From assembly GCA_907165275.2 (NCBI GenBank), contig OU015661.1:2053501-2117500 (forward strand): a DNA stretch of 64,000 nt. Reading direction: 5' to 3'. Of the stretch, positions 47,201 to 49,451 are shown one piece after another. Position numbers and translations under genes: made by a program. The DNA comes from Zygaena filipendulae. Taxonomy: Eukaryota > Arthropoda > Insecta > Lepidoptera > Zygaenidae. The notes beneath the pieces were generated by a model. It saw nothing but the letters and a program-made list of their open reading frames with translations. It had not been told where the DNA came from and searched no databases. How positions within the stretch are numbered: the stretch's first letter is position 1; the number at the start of each line of letters is the position of its first letter.

Positions 47201-47587
47201 ATCCTCTACCACATCGCACTCAGAACAATTTACCTTCTTCATCATAAAAGCAAATTTATTTAATGGGATGTGTCCACCGCTGGATACAGTTAGTAGAGAA
47301 TAAAGTTATGTACCTACACTAAATTAGCAATAGCACTTAGTCGAAATTGCCAATGTGTGAAAGAAGGTATTTCTGAACGCGATTTCAGCTTGTATTTTGA
47401 AAATGATTGTAGGTACTACTATTATGATTATCTGCTTAGCTTTATTATCTGGTCTTTTCAGGGAAAAGGTGAGATGGAGACGTTTTGGTTGGTGGAAAAG
47501 ATAGGCGGCATCACAGCAGAGAGCCCCAGAGGGCTGAGACTCCACGATTATGACCACAGCTTACTGGAGATGCTCATAAGGCAGTAG
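14092..47587 (+). CDS. Gene 1: NIT-domain membrane guanylate cyclase, complete CDS in 14 exons
   Basis: Joined exons: 14092-14213, 25178-25313, 27313-27422, 30427-30519, 33763-33873, 38238-38450, 39287-39439, 39969-40098, 41910-42032, 42699-42817, 43970-44064, 45807-46025, 46546-46637, 47462-47587. Total 1842 nt, 613 residues, one open frame with GT..AG at every junction. Seen: hydrophobic segment at about 47-66; mostly helical region at about 87-313 with ALQEER near its start; second hydrophobic segment at about 327-348; linker 357-397; cyclase domain from 398. Catalytic residues are all present: metal-binding D412 (FSDIVGFT) and D456 (GDAYM), guanine-selecting E452 and C524 (RYCLFGD), N531 and R535 (NTASRMES). 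Known: class III cyclases with Glu and Cys at those sites convert GTP to cGMP as head-to-tail dimers, and NIT domains are extracellular helical sensors in bacteria and invertebrate cyclases. Inferred: a two-pass plasma-membrane cGMP receptor. No kinase-homology domain fits between membrane segment and cyclase, so it is not of the peptide-receptor class. The cyclase call is near certain, the NIT call probable, the start codon likely. Confidence 0.9.
14452..14600 (+). mobile_element. Helitron-type 3' end followed by a 5' start
   Basis: The 3' hairpin region ends in CTAT at about 14512. A new 5' part (CTACTGATAATATTATAAAA) follows and is cut off by the element at 14604. Confidence 0.55.
14604..14960. 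mobile_element. Element G2, related to G1 with an inverted interior
   Basis: AAAGTAGGTCTGAAGTTGCC to GGATACTTACTGGCCAGTAG follows G1 closely; then 14805-14915 is in the opposite orientation to G1, and the right terminus is missing. Confidence 0.65.
14988..15061 (+). mobile_element. Helitron-type 3' fragment
   Basis: GCAACTCCCGCGGGAACTCC to GGGAACAACTAATA. About 75 bp. Confidence 0.55.
15388..15580 (+). mobile_element. Helitron-type element
   Basis: ATCCACTATTATAAATCCGA start; the end hairpin is damaged but CTAGCTAG is present. Confidence 0.68.
15930..16262 (+). mobile_element. Inverted-repeat element B2
   Basis: Outer ends AATAGGCTAGTTTCCT at 15929 and its complement at 16246-16262 extend the usual AGTCCGTC ends. 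Contains GTGATGTCACAG and GCGTGACGTCATG. Confidence 0.75.
16334..16610 (-). mobile_element. Two stacked Helitron-type copies
   Basis: CTAGCTGTCCCCCGCGATTT at 16334 and a second start GAGCTGTTCCCCGCATTAAT near 16447. The 5' end is diverged. Confidence 0.6.
16695..16960 (-). mobile_element. Inverted-repeat element B3
   Basis: AATAAAAAAATAACGGCGAT to GTCTAACTGACGGGCTAAAT; contains TGTGACGTCACA. Confidence 0.68.
16983..17618. mobile_element. Inverted-repeat element C1 (636 bp)
   Basis: Ends AATAGGGTACTTGCATGA and TCATGCAAGTACCCTATT. If the outer TA is the target duplication the element is GGGTACTTGC..GCAAGTACCC, a Tc1/mariner-like arrangement. Contains the self-complementary ATGCATCGGTAAGATGCAT. 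No intact ORF. Confidence 0.8.
17622..17772. mobile_element. Helitron-type 3' halves in opposite orientation
   Basis: Follows element C1 directly. GAATTCCCGCAGGAACTCCG with the hairpin ACGCGGTGAAACCGC, then a minus-oriented piece. Confidence 0.5.
17790..18192 (+). mobile_element. Probable 3' UTR of a non-LTR element with (TAAA)n end
   Basis: AT-rich unique-looking sequence ending in AATAAATAAATAAATAAG, immediately followed by a truncated Helitron copy. It contains a 13-bp hairpin at 18040-18072. No coding remnant seen. Confidence 0.3.
18040..18072. repeat. 13-bp hairpin
   Basis: ACTCAGACGAAAT and ATTTCGTCTGAGT around a 7-base loop, in a probable retrotransposon 3' UTR. Confidence 0.6.
18194..18273 (-). 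mobile_element. Helitron-type 5' fragment
   Basis: AAGTACCCTATGTCCC to TATAATATTAGTAAGGA, directly after the (TAAA)n tail. Confidence 0.6.
18943..19190 (-). mobile_element. Two abutting Helitron-type copies
   Basis: First copy 18943-19120 ends TAAGTAAGGA; the second begins CTCGCTGTTTCCCGCGG at 19121 and is cut off at 19190 by the SINE. Confidence 0.7.
19195..19500 (+). mobile_element. tRNA-derived SINE, copy 1
   Basis: The head has an A-box-like TGGCGTAGTAGG and a B-box GGTTCGATTCT spaced as in a tRNA gene, followed by a non-tRNA body and an ATT-repeat tail. It starts directly after a truncated Helitron. Confidence 0.75.
19900..20320 (-). pseudogene. RTE-type non-LTR retrotransposon, 3' end of reverse transcriptase ORF
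   Basis: Minus-strand reading gives [61 protein letters not shown] and [16 protein letters not shown], the well-known C-terminal end of RTE/BovB-like ORF2 proteins. At least two conserved Trp positions are now stops and the frame shifts near 20270, so it is dead. It lies in intron 1 of gene 1. The open frame on the plus strand here is only its antisense shadow. Confidence 0.85.
20381..20578 (+). mobile_element. Helitron-type element
   Basis: TGATAATACTAACATTATAA to AACAGCTAG, close to full length. Confidence 0.75.
20583..20690 (-). mobile_element. Fragment related to the MULE candidate
   Basis: TGCCGCGGCAAGCTCGCTAC, CTCGCTCGGCTCGCGG and GCAAACCGAACCTAAC match, on the opposite strand, 62700-62775. 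Directly follows a Helitron end. Confidence 0.5.
21116..21874. mobile_element. Inverted-repeat element C2, with a ~130-bp insert
   Basis: Nearly identical to C1 over its length, with the same termini. It differs by an A-rich insert at about 21569-21698 (ATTTATTCAAACGAAGGAGA inside), which may be a small retro-insertion. The close match implies recent activity. Confidence 0.82.
22196..22592. mobile_element. hAT-like inverted-repeat element
   Basis: Left end GGGGTTGCCACC, right end GGTGGCAACCCTAG, with many ATATAGTA repeats inside. Near-identical flanks TTGTACGTG and TTGTATGTG suggest an 8- to 9-bp duplication, as for hAT elements, which often have GGTTGCCA-like ends. Confidence 0.6.
22628..22786 (-). 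CDS. Unrecognised small basic ORF, 52 residues
   Basis: Reads [20 protein letters not shown], then [20 protein letters not shown] and a short charged end. It is very hydrophilic, rich in Lys, Arg, Glu and Gln, and looks coded rather than random. It could be the start of a transposon DNA-binding protein or a first exon; I do not recognise the family. It lies in intron 1 of gene 1, antisense. Confidence 0.25.
   Translation of the reverse strand: MSDDTRQKAKSKHKDRIRLERVSQEQSNGTDKTPYDQVKQCRERKTMNAAEQ
23373..23592 (-). mobile_element. Helitron-type element with (CAGA)n
   Basis: TTGTTCCCCGCGGTTTCACC at one end, TATAATATTAAGTAGGGAT at the other, CAGA microsatellite at 23531-23559. Confidence 0.75.
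23923..24128 (+). mobile_element. Helitron-type element, diverged subfamily
   Basis: TCTATACTAATATTATAAAG to CTAG; the body TACTGGACCGATTTCAAAAA marks it as a subfamily distinct from the CGATCATCATG copies. Confidence 0.72.
24465..24505 (+). mobile_element. SINE tail fragment
   Basis: TATCTGTGTGTTGTGAAGTA matches the tail of the SINE copies at 19195 and 58303. About 40 bases only. Confidence 0.45.
24516..25158 (+). mobile_element. Inverted-repeat element B4, split by E1
   Basis: GACACGTATTTTTTTGCTTT (24521 on) is interrupted at 24556 by element E1 and resumes TAGATAAAGA at 24920. Right end AGTCAACTAGCCCATTG lies about 20 bases before the acceptor of gene 1 exon 2. Contains TTAGTGACGTCACGCGAAAT. 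Confidence 0.75.
24556..24919. mobile_element. Inverted-repeat element E1
   Basis: Termini CAACGTGTTAATGAATTAAC and GTTAATTCATTAACACGTTG, over 25 bp each way (with TGAAAAC inward). TATA flanks both sides. It sits inside B4. Confidence 0.82.
25178..25313 (+). CDS. Gene 1 coding exon 2 (first membrane segment)
   Basis: Residues 42-86. A basic stretch RGRR is followed by a hydrophobic run ([18 protein letters not shown]), so positive-inside topology puts the following domain outside the cell. GC content is clearly above its surroundings. The donor is GTTGGT, phase 0. An inverted-repeat element (family B) ends only about 20 bases before the acceptor. Confidence 0.88.
25445..25625 (+). mobile_element. 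Helitron-type fragment
   Basis: CACGGCATCACGCGTGAACG and TTCCTGCTGGAATTCC; both termini lost. Confidence 0.4.
25640..25754 (+). mobile_element. Non-LTR or SINE 3' tail ending in poly(A)
   Basis: Contains GTCTATGGGCGGCGGTAATC and CACTTACCATCAAGTGTACC then TGCCCGTTTGCC followed by a run of A. This tail is very common in Lepidoptera as the 3' end of CR1-like retrotransposons. Intron 2 of gene 1. Confidence 0.7.
25755..25847 (+). mobile_element. Helitron-type 3' fragment
   Basis: CGGTTGGACTGGTTTTGACG to GGGGCACAGCTAG, immediately after the poly(A) tail at 25754. Confidence 0.6.
26066..26109. repeat. Perfect 17-bp hairpin
   Basis: AGCTACCCAAAACAAGG, a 10-base loop, then CCTTGTTTTGGGTAGCT. Confidence 0.8.
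26155..26235 (-). mobile_element. Helitron-type 3' fragment
   Basis: CTGTTTCCCGCGGTTTCACT to AGAGTACCCTATTTTTTACT. Confidence 0.6.
26680..26851 (+). mobile_element. Helitron-type element
   Basis: TCCTTACTATTGTAAATGCG to GCGGCTGAAACCGC and CTAG, both termini clear; flanked by A and T as usual for Helitrons. Confidence 0.8.
27313..27422 (+). CDS. Gene 1 coding exon 3 (start of NIT-like ectodomain)
   Basis: Residues 87-122: [18 protein letters not shown] and onward. The leucine-rich helix ending in LQ-x-ER is the feature I associate with the start of NIT domains (L..L..ER). N88 sits in an Asn-x-Ser glycosylation site. Starts in phase 0 after TTTTGCAAAG and leaves AG at GTAAAT. Confidence 0.88.
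27631..27830 (+). mobile_element. Helitron-type element, intact termini
   Basis: TCTACTAATATTATAAATGT to hairpin CCGCGGGTGAAACCGCGGGG and CTAG at 27827-27830. One of the best-preserved copies. Confidence 0.82.
28150..28380 (+). mobile_element. Probable 3' tail of a non-LTR retrotransposon with (TAAA)n end
   Basis: A 60-codon open stretch with no recognisable domain ends 20 bases before five TAAA units. A TAAA tail is the usual 3' end of several insect non-LTR elements. The family is not recognised. Confidence 0.35.
28563..29050. mobile_element. Long-terminal-inverted-repeat element G1 (about 490 bp)
   Basis: Ends TACTCGAAAAGTAGGTCTGA and its complement near 29050 (CAGACCTACTTTCCGAGTAT), with paired inner GAGAAGCGGGTTGAAAG. 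The interior carries GGGACTAAATAAG and CCCCTAGGATAAC. No ORF. Intron 3 of gene 1. Confidence 0.75.
29620..29812 (-). mobile_element. Inverted-repeat element B5, internally deleted
   Basis: ATGTAGACTAATAAAAGATA to AAATATACGTGTCTAATATT; keeps one TGACGTCAC. Confidence 0.62.
30106..30312 (+). repeat. Dispersed repeat (AGCAATTC...AACAGATGGCG), copy 1
   Basis: ACGAGCAATTCTGATCTCGA to CTTAACAACAGATGGCGCAT. Shares GATCTAGCTAGGTTTCATTT and GAAAAATGAGTG with the copy near 61992. Confidence 0.6.
30427..30519 (+). CDS. Gene 1 coding exon 4 (ectodomain)
   Basis: Residues 124-153, with Arg123 split across the preceding intron and Tyr154 across the following one. Contains [18 protein letters not shown], including a possible glycosylation site at N138. 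The acceptor is TTTCCAG. The donor is GTAAGT, placed so that the apparent in-frame TAG at the exon end is interrupted by the intron. Confidence 0.85.
30612..30689 (+). repeat. Dispersed repeat (AGCAATTC family), 5' fragment
   Basis: AGAGCAATTCTTGTATACCT to AATCTCGGAAACGGCTCTGA. Cut off by element A4. Confidence 0.5.
30690..30868 (+). mobile_element. Inverted-repeat element A4, left end lost
   Basis: Starts within ATTTATTGAGAGTTATAGGA and keeps the right end GGTTAACACACTATTATCTA to TCC. It adjoins a G-family fragment. Confidence 0.7.
30971..31156 (+). mobile_element. Helitron-type element
   Basis: TCCTTAAAGTTTGTATGGAT to CTAG. The body TATAGCTTATACATCAGATT is shared with copies at 35068 and 45170. 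Confidence 0.75.
31200..33700. other. Part of intron 4 of gene 1, mostly unique and AT-rich
   Basis: Apart from the hairpin at 31638 I see no mobile element, which is unusual for this window. No extra exon fits the phases. Confidence 0.5.
31638..31684. repeat. Perfect 21-bp hairpin
   Basis: Arms AACCTCAGAGTAAATATACT(A) and the exact complement around a 5-base centre CGTAC. Confidence 0.8.
33763..33873 (+). CDS. Gene 1 coding exon 5 (ectodomain)
   Basis: Residues 155-190: [20 protein letters not shown] and onward. The acceptor is a CAG-AAG tandem; only the second AG keeps the frame, because use of the first completes TAA with the TA left by exon 4. Exits with CG at GTAAGT. Another frame over the same bases is open for longer but does not match the neighbouring exon phases. 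Confidence 0.85.
34833..35035 (-). mobile_element. Helitron-type element
   Basis: CCAGCTGTTCCCCGCAG start and ATGTATTAGTAGGGA end, about 203 bp. Confidence 0.76.
35068..35290 (-). mobile_element. Helitron-type element with (ATCC)n
   Basis: CTAGTTGTGCCCTGCGG start, AATATTAGTAGGA end, ATCC microsatellite at 35222-35250. Confidence 0.78.
35300..36985. other. Part of intron 5 of gene 1
   Basis: AT-rich, with a possible worn Helitron-like piece near 35575-35670 (AAACTACTTAGCCGGTTTTA). No coding signal; the 77-codon open frame at 35817-36050 resembles nothing known. Confidence 0.45.
36990..37171 (+). mobile_element. Helitron-type element, first of an abutting pair
   Basis: Ends CACGCGGGAACAGCTAG at 37171; the hairpin is decayed. 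The next copy starts at 37172 with no spacer. Confidence 0.7.
37172..37368 (+). mobile_element. Helitron-type element, second of an abutting pair
   Basis: TCCTACTAATATTATAAATG to CCGCGGGTGAAATCGCAAGG and CTAG; near intact. Confidence 0.8.
38238..38450 (+). CDS. Gene 1 coding exon 6 (ectodomain core)
   Basis: Residues 192-261, beginning [19 protein letters not shown]. Long amphipathic helices with little Cys or Pro fit the four-helix-bundle halves of a NIT domain. The acceptor is TTGTTTCAG and the donor GTAACT; Arg191 and Cys262 are split codons. Confidence 0.9.
39287..39439 (+). CDS. Gene 1 coding exon 7 (end of ectodomain)
   Basis: Residues 263-312, ending [14 protein letters not shown]. 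This is the last extracellular helix before the second membrane segment. The acceptor is TGTGTTTCAG and the donor GTAGGT. Confidence 0.9.
39596..39918 (+). mobile_element. Inverted-repeat element B6
   Basis: TATTTAGTCCTTAAGTTGGA to GATGGACTAAAAACTAAAAT. Contains CTTGACGTCATAAC and GCGTGACGTCACGC. Ends about 50 bases before gene 1 exon 8. Confidence 0.72.
39969..40098 (+). CDS. Gene 1 coding exon 8 (second membrane segment)
   Basis: Residues 314-356. [13 protein letters not shown] is followed by a run of about 22 hydrophobic residues ending LVLLLK, then HTISTIQ. The exon is 130 nt, the same as the matching exon of gene 2, which ends NAVNTIQ. Confidence 0.93.
40243..40455 (-). mobile_element. 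Helitron-type element with (CAGA)n
   Basis: TAGCTGTTCCCCGCGGTTTC start; the body (GCCGTCAAATTCGGTCCAGC) matches copies near 51930 and 61745. Intron 8 of gene 1. Confidence 0.68.
40459..41394. mobile_element. Inverted-repeat element F hosting E2
   Basis: Termini TTATGGACCAGGTGATTAAT and ATTTATCACTTGGTCCATAA; the inner parts GCATTATTTATAATGC and GCATTATGTATACTGCCC also pair loosely. Holds a GC-rich patch near 40640-40740 with CCAAT. Intron 8 of gene 1. Confidence 0.7.
40752..41109. mobile_element. Inverted-repeat element E2
   Basis: Same termini and close body match to E1 (AAACCTGATACACCCCATTT; GTGCGATCGATTCGCTAGTC). Flanked by TATA. It sits inside element F. Confidence 0.82.
41910..42032 (+). 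CDS. Gene 1 coding exon 9 (signalling helix linker)
   Basis: Residues 357-397, including [20 protein letters not shown]. Class III guanylate cyclases carry a coiled-coil of the form EK..SD.LL..MLP just before the catalytic domain, where it dimerises the enzyme. Phase 0 at both ends and 123 nt, as in gene 2. Confidence 0.95.
42343..42452 (-). mobile_element. Helitron-type 3' half
   Basis: CTAGCTGTTCCCGGCGG to ACCCCTGACAACGTGTATGC. Intron 9 of gene 1. Confidence 0.65.
42699..42817 (+). CDS. Gene 1 coding exon 10 (cyclase domain, metal site 1)
   Basis: Residues 398-436. [20 protein letters not shown] carries the first metal-binding Asp (D412). It ends in phase 2 after MLNMLY; the paralogue places its intron 29 nt earlier, after STPYQ. 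Confidence 0.97.
42990..43352 (+). repeat. Tandem repeat, 17-bp unit, about 21 copies
   Basis: The unit is AGGAAAGTGGACATTTT with variants (GTACATTT, GGAAATTTT, GTAGCCATTTTG). The right half shows a 51-bp higher-order repeat of three units. The array ends GGTCATTTTCGACCTGAAGG. It lies in intron 10 of gene 1, inside the cyclase-domain coding part. Confidence 0.9.
43970..44064 (+). CDS. Gene 1 coding exon 11 (cyclase domain, guanine and metal site 2)
   Basis: Residues 438-468. [17 protein letters not shown] supplies guanine-selecting E452 and metal-binding D456. The donor is GTGAGT, leaving one base of codon 469. Confidence 0.97.
44642..45175 (-). pseudogene. Tc1-like transposase, C-terminal part
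   Basis: Reading from 45175 downward: [30 protein letters not shown], then [12 protein letters not shown] and [16 protein letters not shown], ending GGNTKY and a stop. There are 34 residues between the Asp of HDNARPH and the Glu of PIEHAWD, the DD34E spacing of Tc1 elements. The N-terminal DNA-binding half and first catalytic Asp are absent: the reading frame is cut at about 45175, where a Helitron-type repeat begins. It lies in intron 11 of gene 1, antisense to it. The remaining 178 codons are open, so decay is recent. Confidence 0.9.
45160..45470 (+). mobile_element. Two Helitron-type copies cutting the Tc1-like transposase
   Basis: First copy: TACGCGAAAGTGTGTAAGTA, GGAT microsatellite at 45188-45210, hairpin and CTAT near 45355. 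Second partial copy: AAGGACATAGAGTAC to CTAG at 45470. The first removes the 5' half of the transposase gene. Confidence 0.72.
45484..45712 (+). mobile_element. Inverted-repeat element A5
   Basis: CAGATAAGCAATAACACGTT to TTGCTTATCTATGTC; the outermost bases are worn and no target duplication is visible. Intron 11 of gene 1, about 95 bases before exon 12. Confidence 0.75.
45807..46025 (+). CDS. Gene 1 coding exon 12 (cyclase domain core)
   Basis: Residues 470-541, the most GC-rich exon. Contains [20 protein letters not shown] and [11 protein letters not shown], with C524, N531 and R535 intact. The 219 nt equal the sum of two gene 2 exons (89 and 130), so one intron was lost here or gained there. 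Open frames on the opposite strand are shadows of this exon. Confidence 0.97.
46079..46165 (+). mobile_element. Fragment of element D
   Basis: GGCAATTTTGTTTTAAAATC to ACGACTCTGAGTGCAGCCGA matches the right arm of D. Begins about 55 bases after gene 1 exon 12. Confidence 0.6.
46546..46637 (+). CDS. Gene 1 coding exon 13
   Basis: Residues 543-572, [20 protein letters not shown] then [10 protein letters not shown]: the C-terminal strand-helix part of the cyclase domain. The acceptor is TTTTCCAG and the donor GTGAAC. Confidence 0.95.
46750..46952 (+). mobile_element. Helitron-type element, diverged subfamily
   Basis: ACCTGCTAATATTTTAAAGA to GGTGAAACAGCTGGA; the body with GTGACGTTGTAGGG matches copies near 14560 and 56000. 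Intron 13 of gene 1. Confidence 0.68.
47024..47259 (-). pseudogene. Non-LTR retrotransposon C-terminal fragment (CCHC end)
   Basis: Minus-strand frame reads [20 protein letters not shown] then [15 protein letters not shown]. The pattern C-x2-C-x8-H-x4-C followed by an aromatic-rich helix is the typical terminal motif after the reverse transcriptase of R1- or Jockey-like elements. Only about 70 codons remain. It lies in intron 13 of gene 1. Confidence 0.6.
47462..47587 (+). CDS. Gene 1 coding exon 14 (C-terminus and stop)
   Basis: Residues 573-613: [16 protein letters not shown] closes the cyclase domain (GKG.M.T.WL is typical of guanylate cyclases), followed by a 25-residue tail ending LLEMLIRQ and a TAG stop. 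Confidence 0.96.
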   Translation, partial: GKGEMETFWLVEKIGGITAESPRGLRLHDYDHSLLEMLIRQ

Positions 47588-47599
47588 AGCGTCAGACCA

Positions 47600-48160
47600 G
47601 ACGCTACTTCTCCCAAGTCCCGTTTGGTGGTAGTTCGTGTCGGTCGGTCATGGAATCACAAAATATCTTTGGATTTCTGACAGCGTACGGAGACTCGATG
47701 GACGACGTGTCTAATTTCTTCTTGAAAATTTCGTCGAGGAGGGAAGCGGATGTACTCAATGGAAATAATACATGCTATCTTTACAATTATTGTGTAGTTC
47801 AGACAGTTTTCATTTTCCTCCATAGCCAATTTATTGTATGCATTTACTTACTTACCACACACCTAATAAATAATTAAATGGAAATATTTTAACAATCTCT
47901 GTGTCCGGAAGGTTCTAAATAAACTCAGCGTTTTACAGCAGTATAAATTTTTTTTTTATTTACTTACACAAAATATAAAAATTACATATTTGAAAAAATC
48001 GTGTCTATCTATTTATGTAGGTGTAGGAAGCGTAAGCAGAGAAAAAAAAAACACCTTGGTGTGAATAAATAAGTACGTATACATACCTAAATTATTAAAA
48101 ACATAAACTTGTGTGCTAAATTACATTGCTATTTGTTGTGTTATTTAGGACAAAGTAGTT
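47600..48160. other. Gene 1 3' UTR and start of the intergenic gap
   Basis: 3' UTR up to the poly(A) signal at 47918, then AT-rich sequence. An open frame at 47650-47877 lies within the UTR and is probably untranslated. Confidence 0.5.
47918..47923 (+). promoter_or_regulatory. Poly(A) signal of gene 1
   Basis: AATAAA about 330 bases after the gene 1 stop codon, followed by GT- and T-rich sequence. An alternative AATAAA lies near 47867. Confidence 0.55.
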
Positions 48161-48161
48161 A

Positions 48162-48547
48162 TATACAACGTGTTAATGAATTAACCAAAAACCTGATACA
48201 CCCTATATACCCTAATTAACAATAATATTATGATTAAACTACAAATTATGTCGATAAAATTCATAGTAAAAAAGTTATTCAACATTAGTTTGGAGGTGAC
48301 TTATCTACGACATTTAATGCGCTACGCCCGCGCCTACGTGTCGATGATCGATTCGAATTTTTCGCTACGGGCGGCGTACGTGGCAATATTGTATTATAAA
48401 TAATTTAGACATGGGCTAGTGAAAATGAAAAAATATAACCTATAAACATGGTGCGATCGATTGTACAGAAATAAATTTTATTCTATTCTATTTGGAAGTC
48501 GATTCTGAGTAAACTACTTTCTAATTTTCAGTTAATTCATTAACACG
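48162..48547. mobile_element. Inverted-repeat element E3, degenerate
   Basis: ATATACAACGTGTTAATGAA to GTTAATTCATTAACACGG, with small insertions (such as CAGAAATAAATTTTATTCTA). Lies between the two cyclase genes. Confidence 0.74.
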
Positions 48548-48549
48548 GT

Positions 48550-49237
48550 ACAATCACTACTTTGTTATGAAAAGTGGTTATAATAATTACCATATATGTA
48601 GGTAGGTATTTTTATTCATTATATCTGAAGGCTGAGTTTTCAATTCCCACTTAAGATAAAACCTGTATAAAGTTAGTAAATGAAACAGTTTTTTAAGTCA
48701 GACGAATAAGCAATGATCAGATAACCATTTGTCGATTAAAAAACTTGCCCTCAGACACTATACTCAAAGGGGATCATTCTGCCACACCAACCAGTAACCA
48801 CTTTCTAAAAAGTTCATATCTTTTGTGATATATTCCAAAAAATAGATAGTGACAAATATAAAAATAGAGCAAATACTATTTTTAATTATGCTATTATTCT
48901 TAGTTCTAAATGATAACGACAGCAAAAAAAAACAAATAAATTGTAACTGGGTATATAACATTGCATTTATAGTGTGGCTAGACGGAGCCCCTTAATCAGA
49001 GAATATTAAATACATAAACAACGAGGTGCAAAATATAATATCTTTTATCTACTTACATCACTACTGAACATTTATTTTTCTTATAGTGGAGAAAATTAAC
49101 AACAGTAAAAAAAACTTTACAAAACATTTTATTTTCTATATAGGTAAGTAAAACTAAATGCTGGTTGAAAAATCTAAACAGTGAAATAAAAAAAAACTAC
49201 TGTATCCCTAACGAAATAATAAATCATTCCTTAGTTC
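48550..49237. other. Intergenic gap between the two gene ends
   Basis: AT-rich sequence with no element recognised. The 3' UTR of gene 2 may extend into it. Confidence 0.45.
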
Positions 49238-49243
49238 TTTATT
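49238..49243 (-). promoter_or_regulatory. Poly(A) signal of gene 2
   Basis: AATAAA on the minus strand (TTTATT on plus), 38 bases after the gene 2 stop codon. Other minus-strand A-rich signals lie lower down, so the actual end may vary. Confidence 0.55.
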
Positions 49244-49280
49244 GGACCAAATAATATTATGTTCTAAGGATTACGTCCCA

Positions 49281-49451
49281 TCAATAGTGTGCTCGCTTGG
49301 ATTCTGGCTGATACCTAGGGGAGACTCGGCCTCGTTGGGAGTGCATCCTGGCCAGGAAGCTCGGAGTGCAGTCCAGGGTGGTGGTGGCGGGGCGCGCCGG
49401 TGAAGGCCCCTCTCTGCCTTCCAGCCAGTATGTCGTCATTTCTCCTTTGCC
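49281..49451 (-). CDS. Gene 2 exon h (C-terminus and stop)
   Basis: Reads [20 protein letters not shown], then a low-complexity tail rich in Pro, Ser, Thr and Arg, ending ESKRAHY and TGA. The tail shares nothing with gene 1 beyond the GKGEM.T.WL core, so the cytoplasmic tails may have different partners. Confidence 0.92.
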   Translation of the reverse strand, partial: GKGEMTTYWLEGREGPSPARPATTTLDCTPSFLARMHSQRGRVSPRYQPESKRAHY

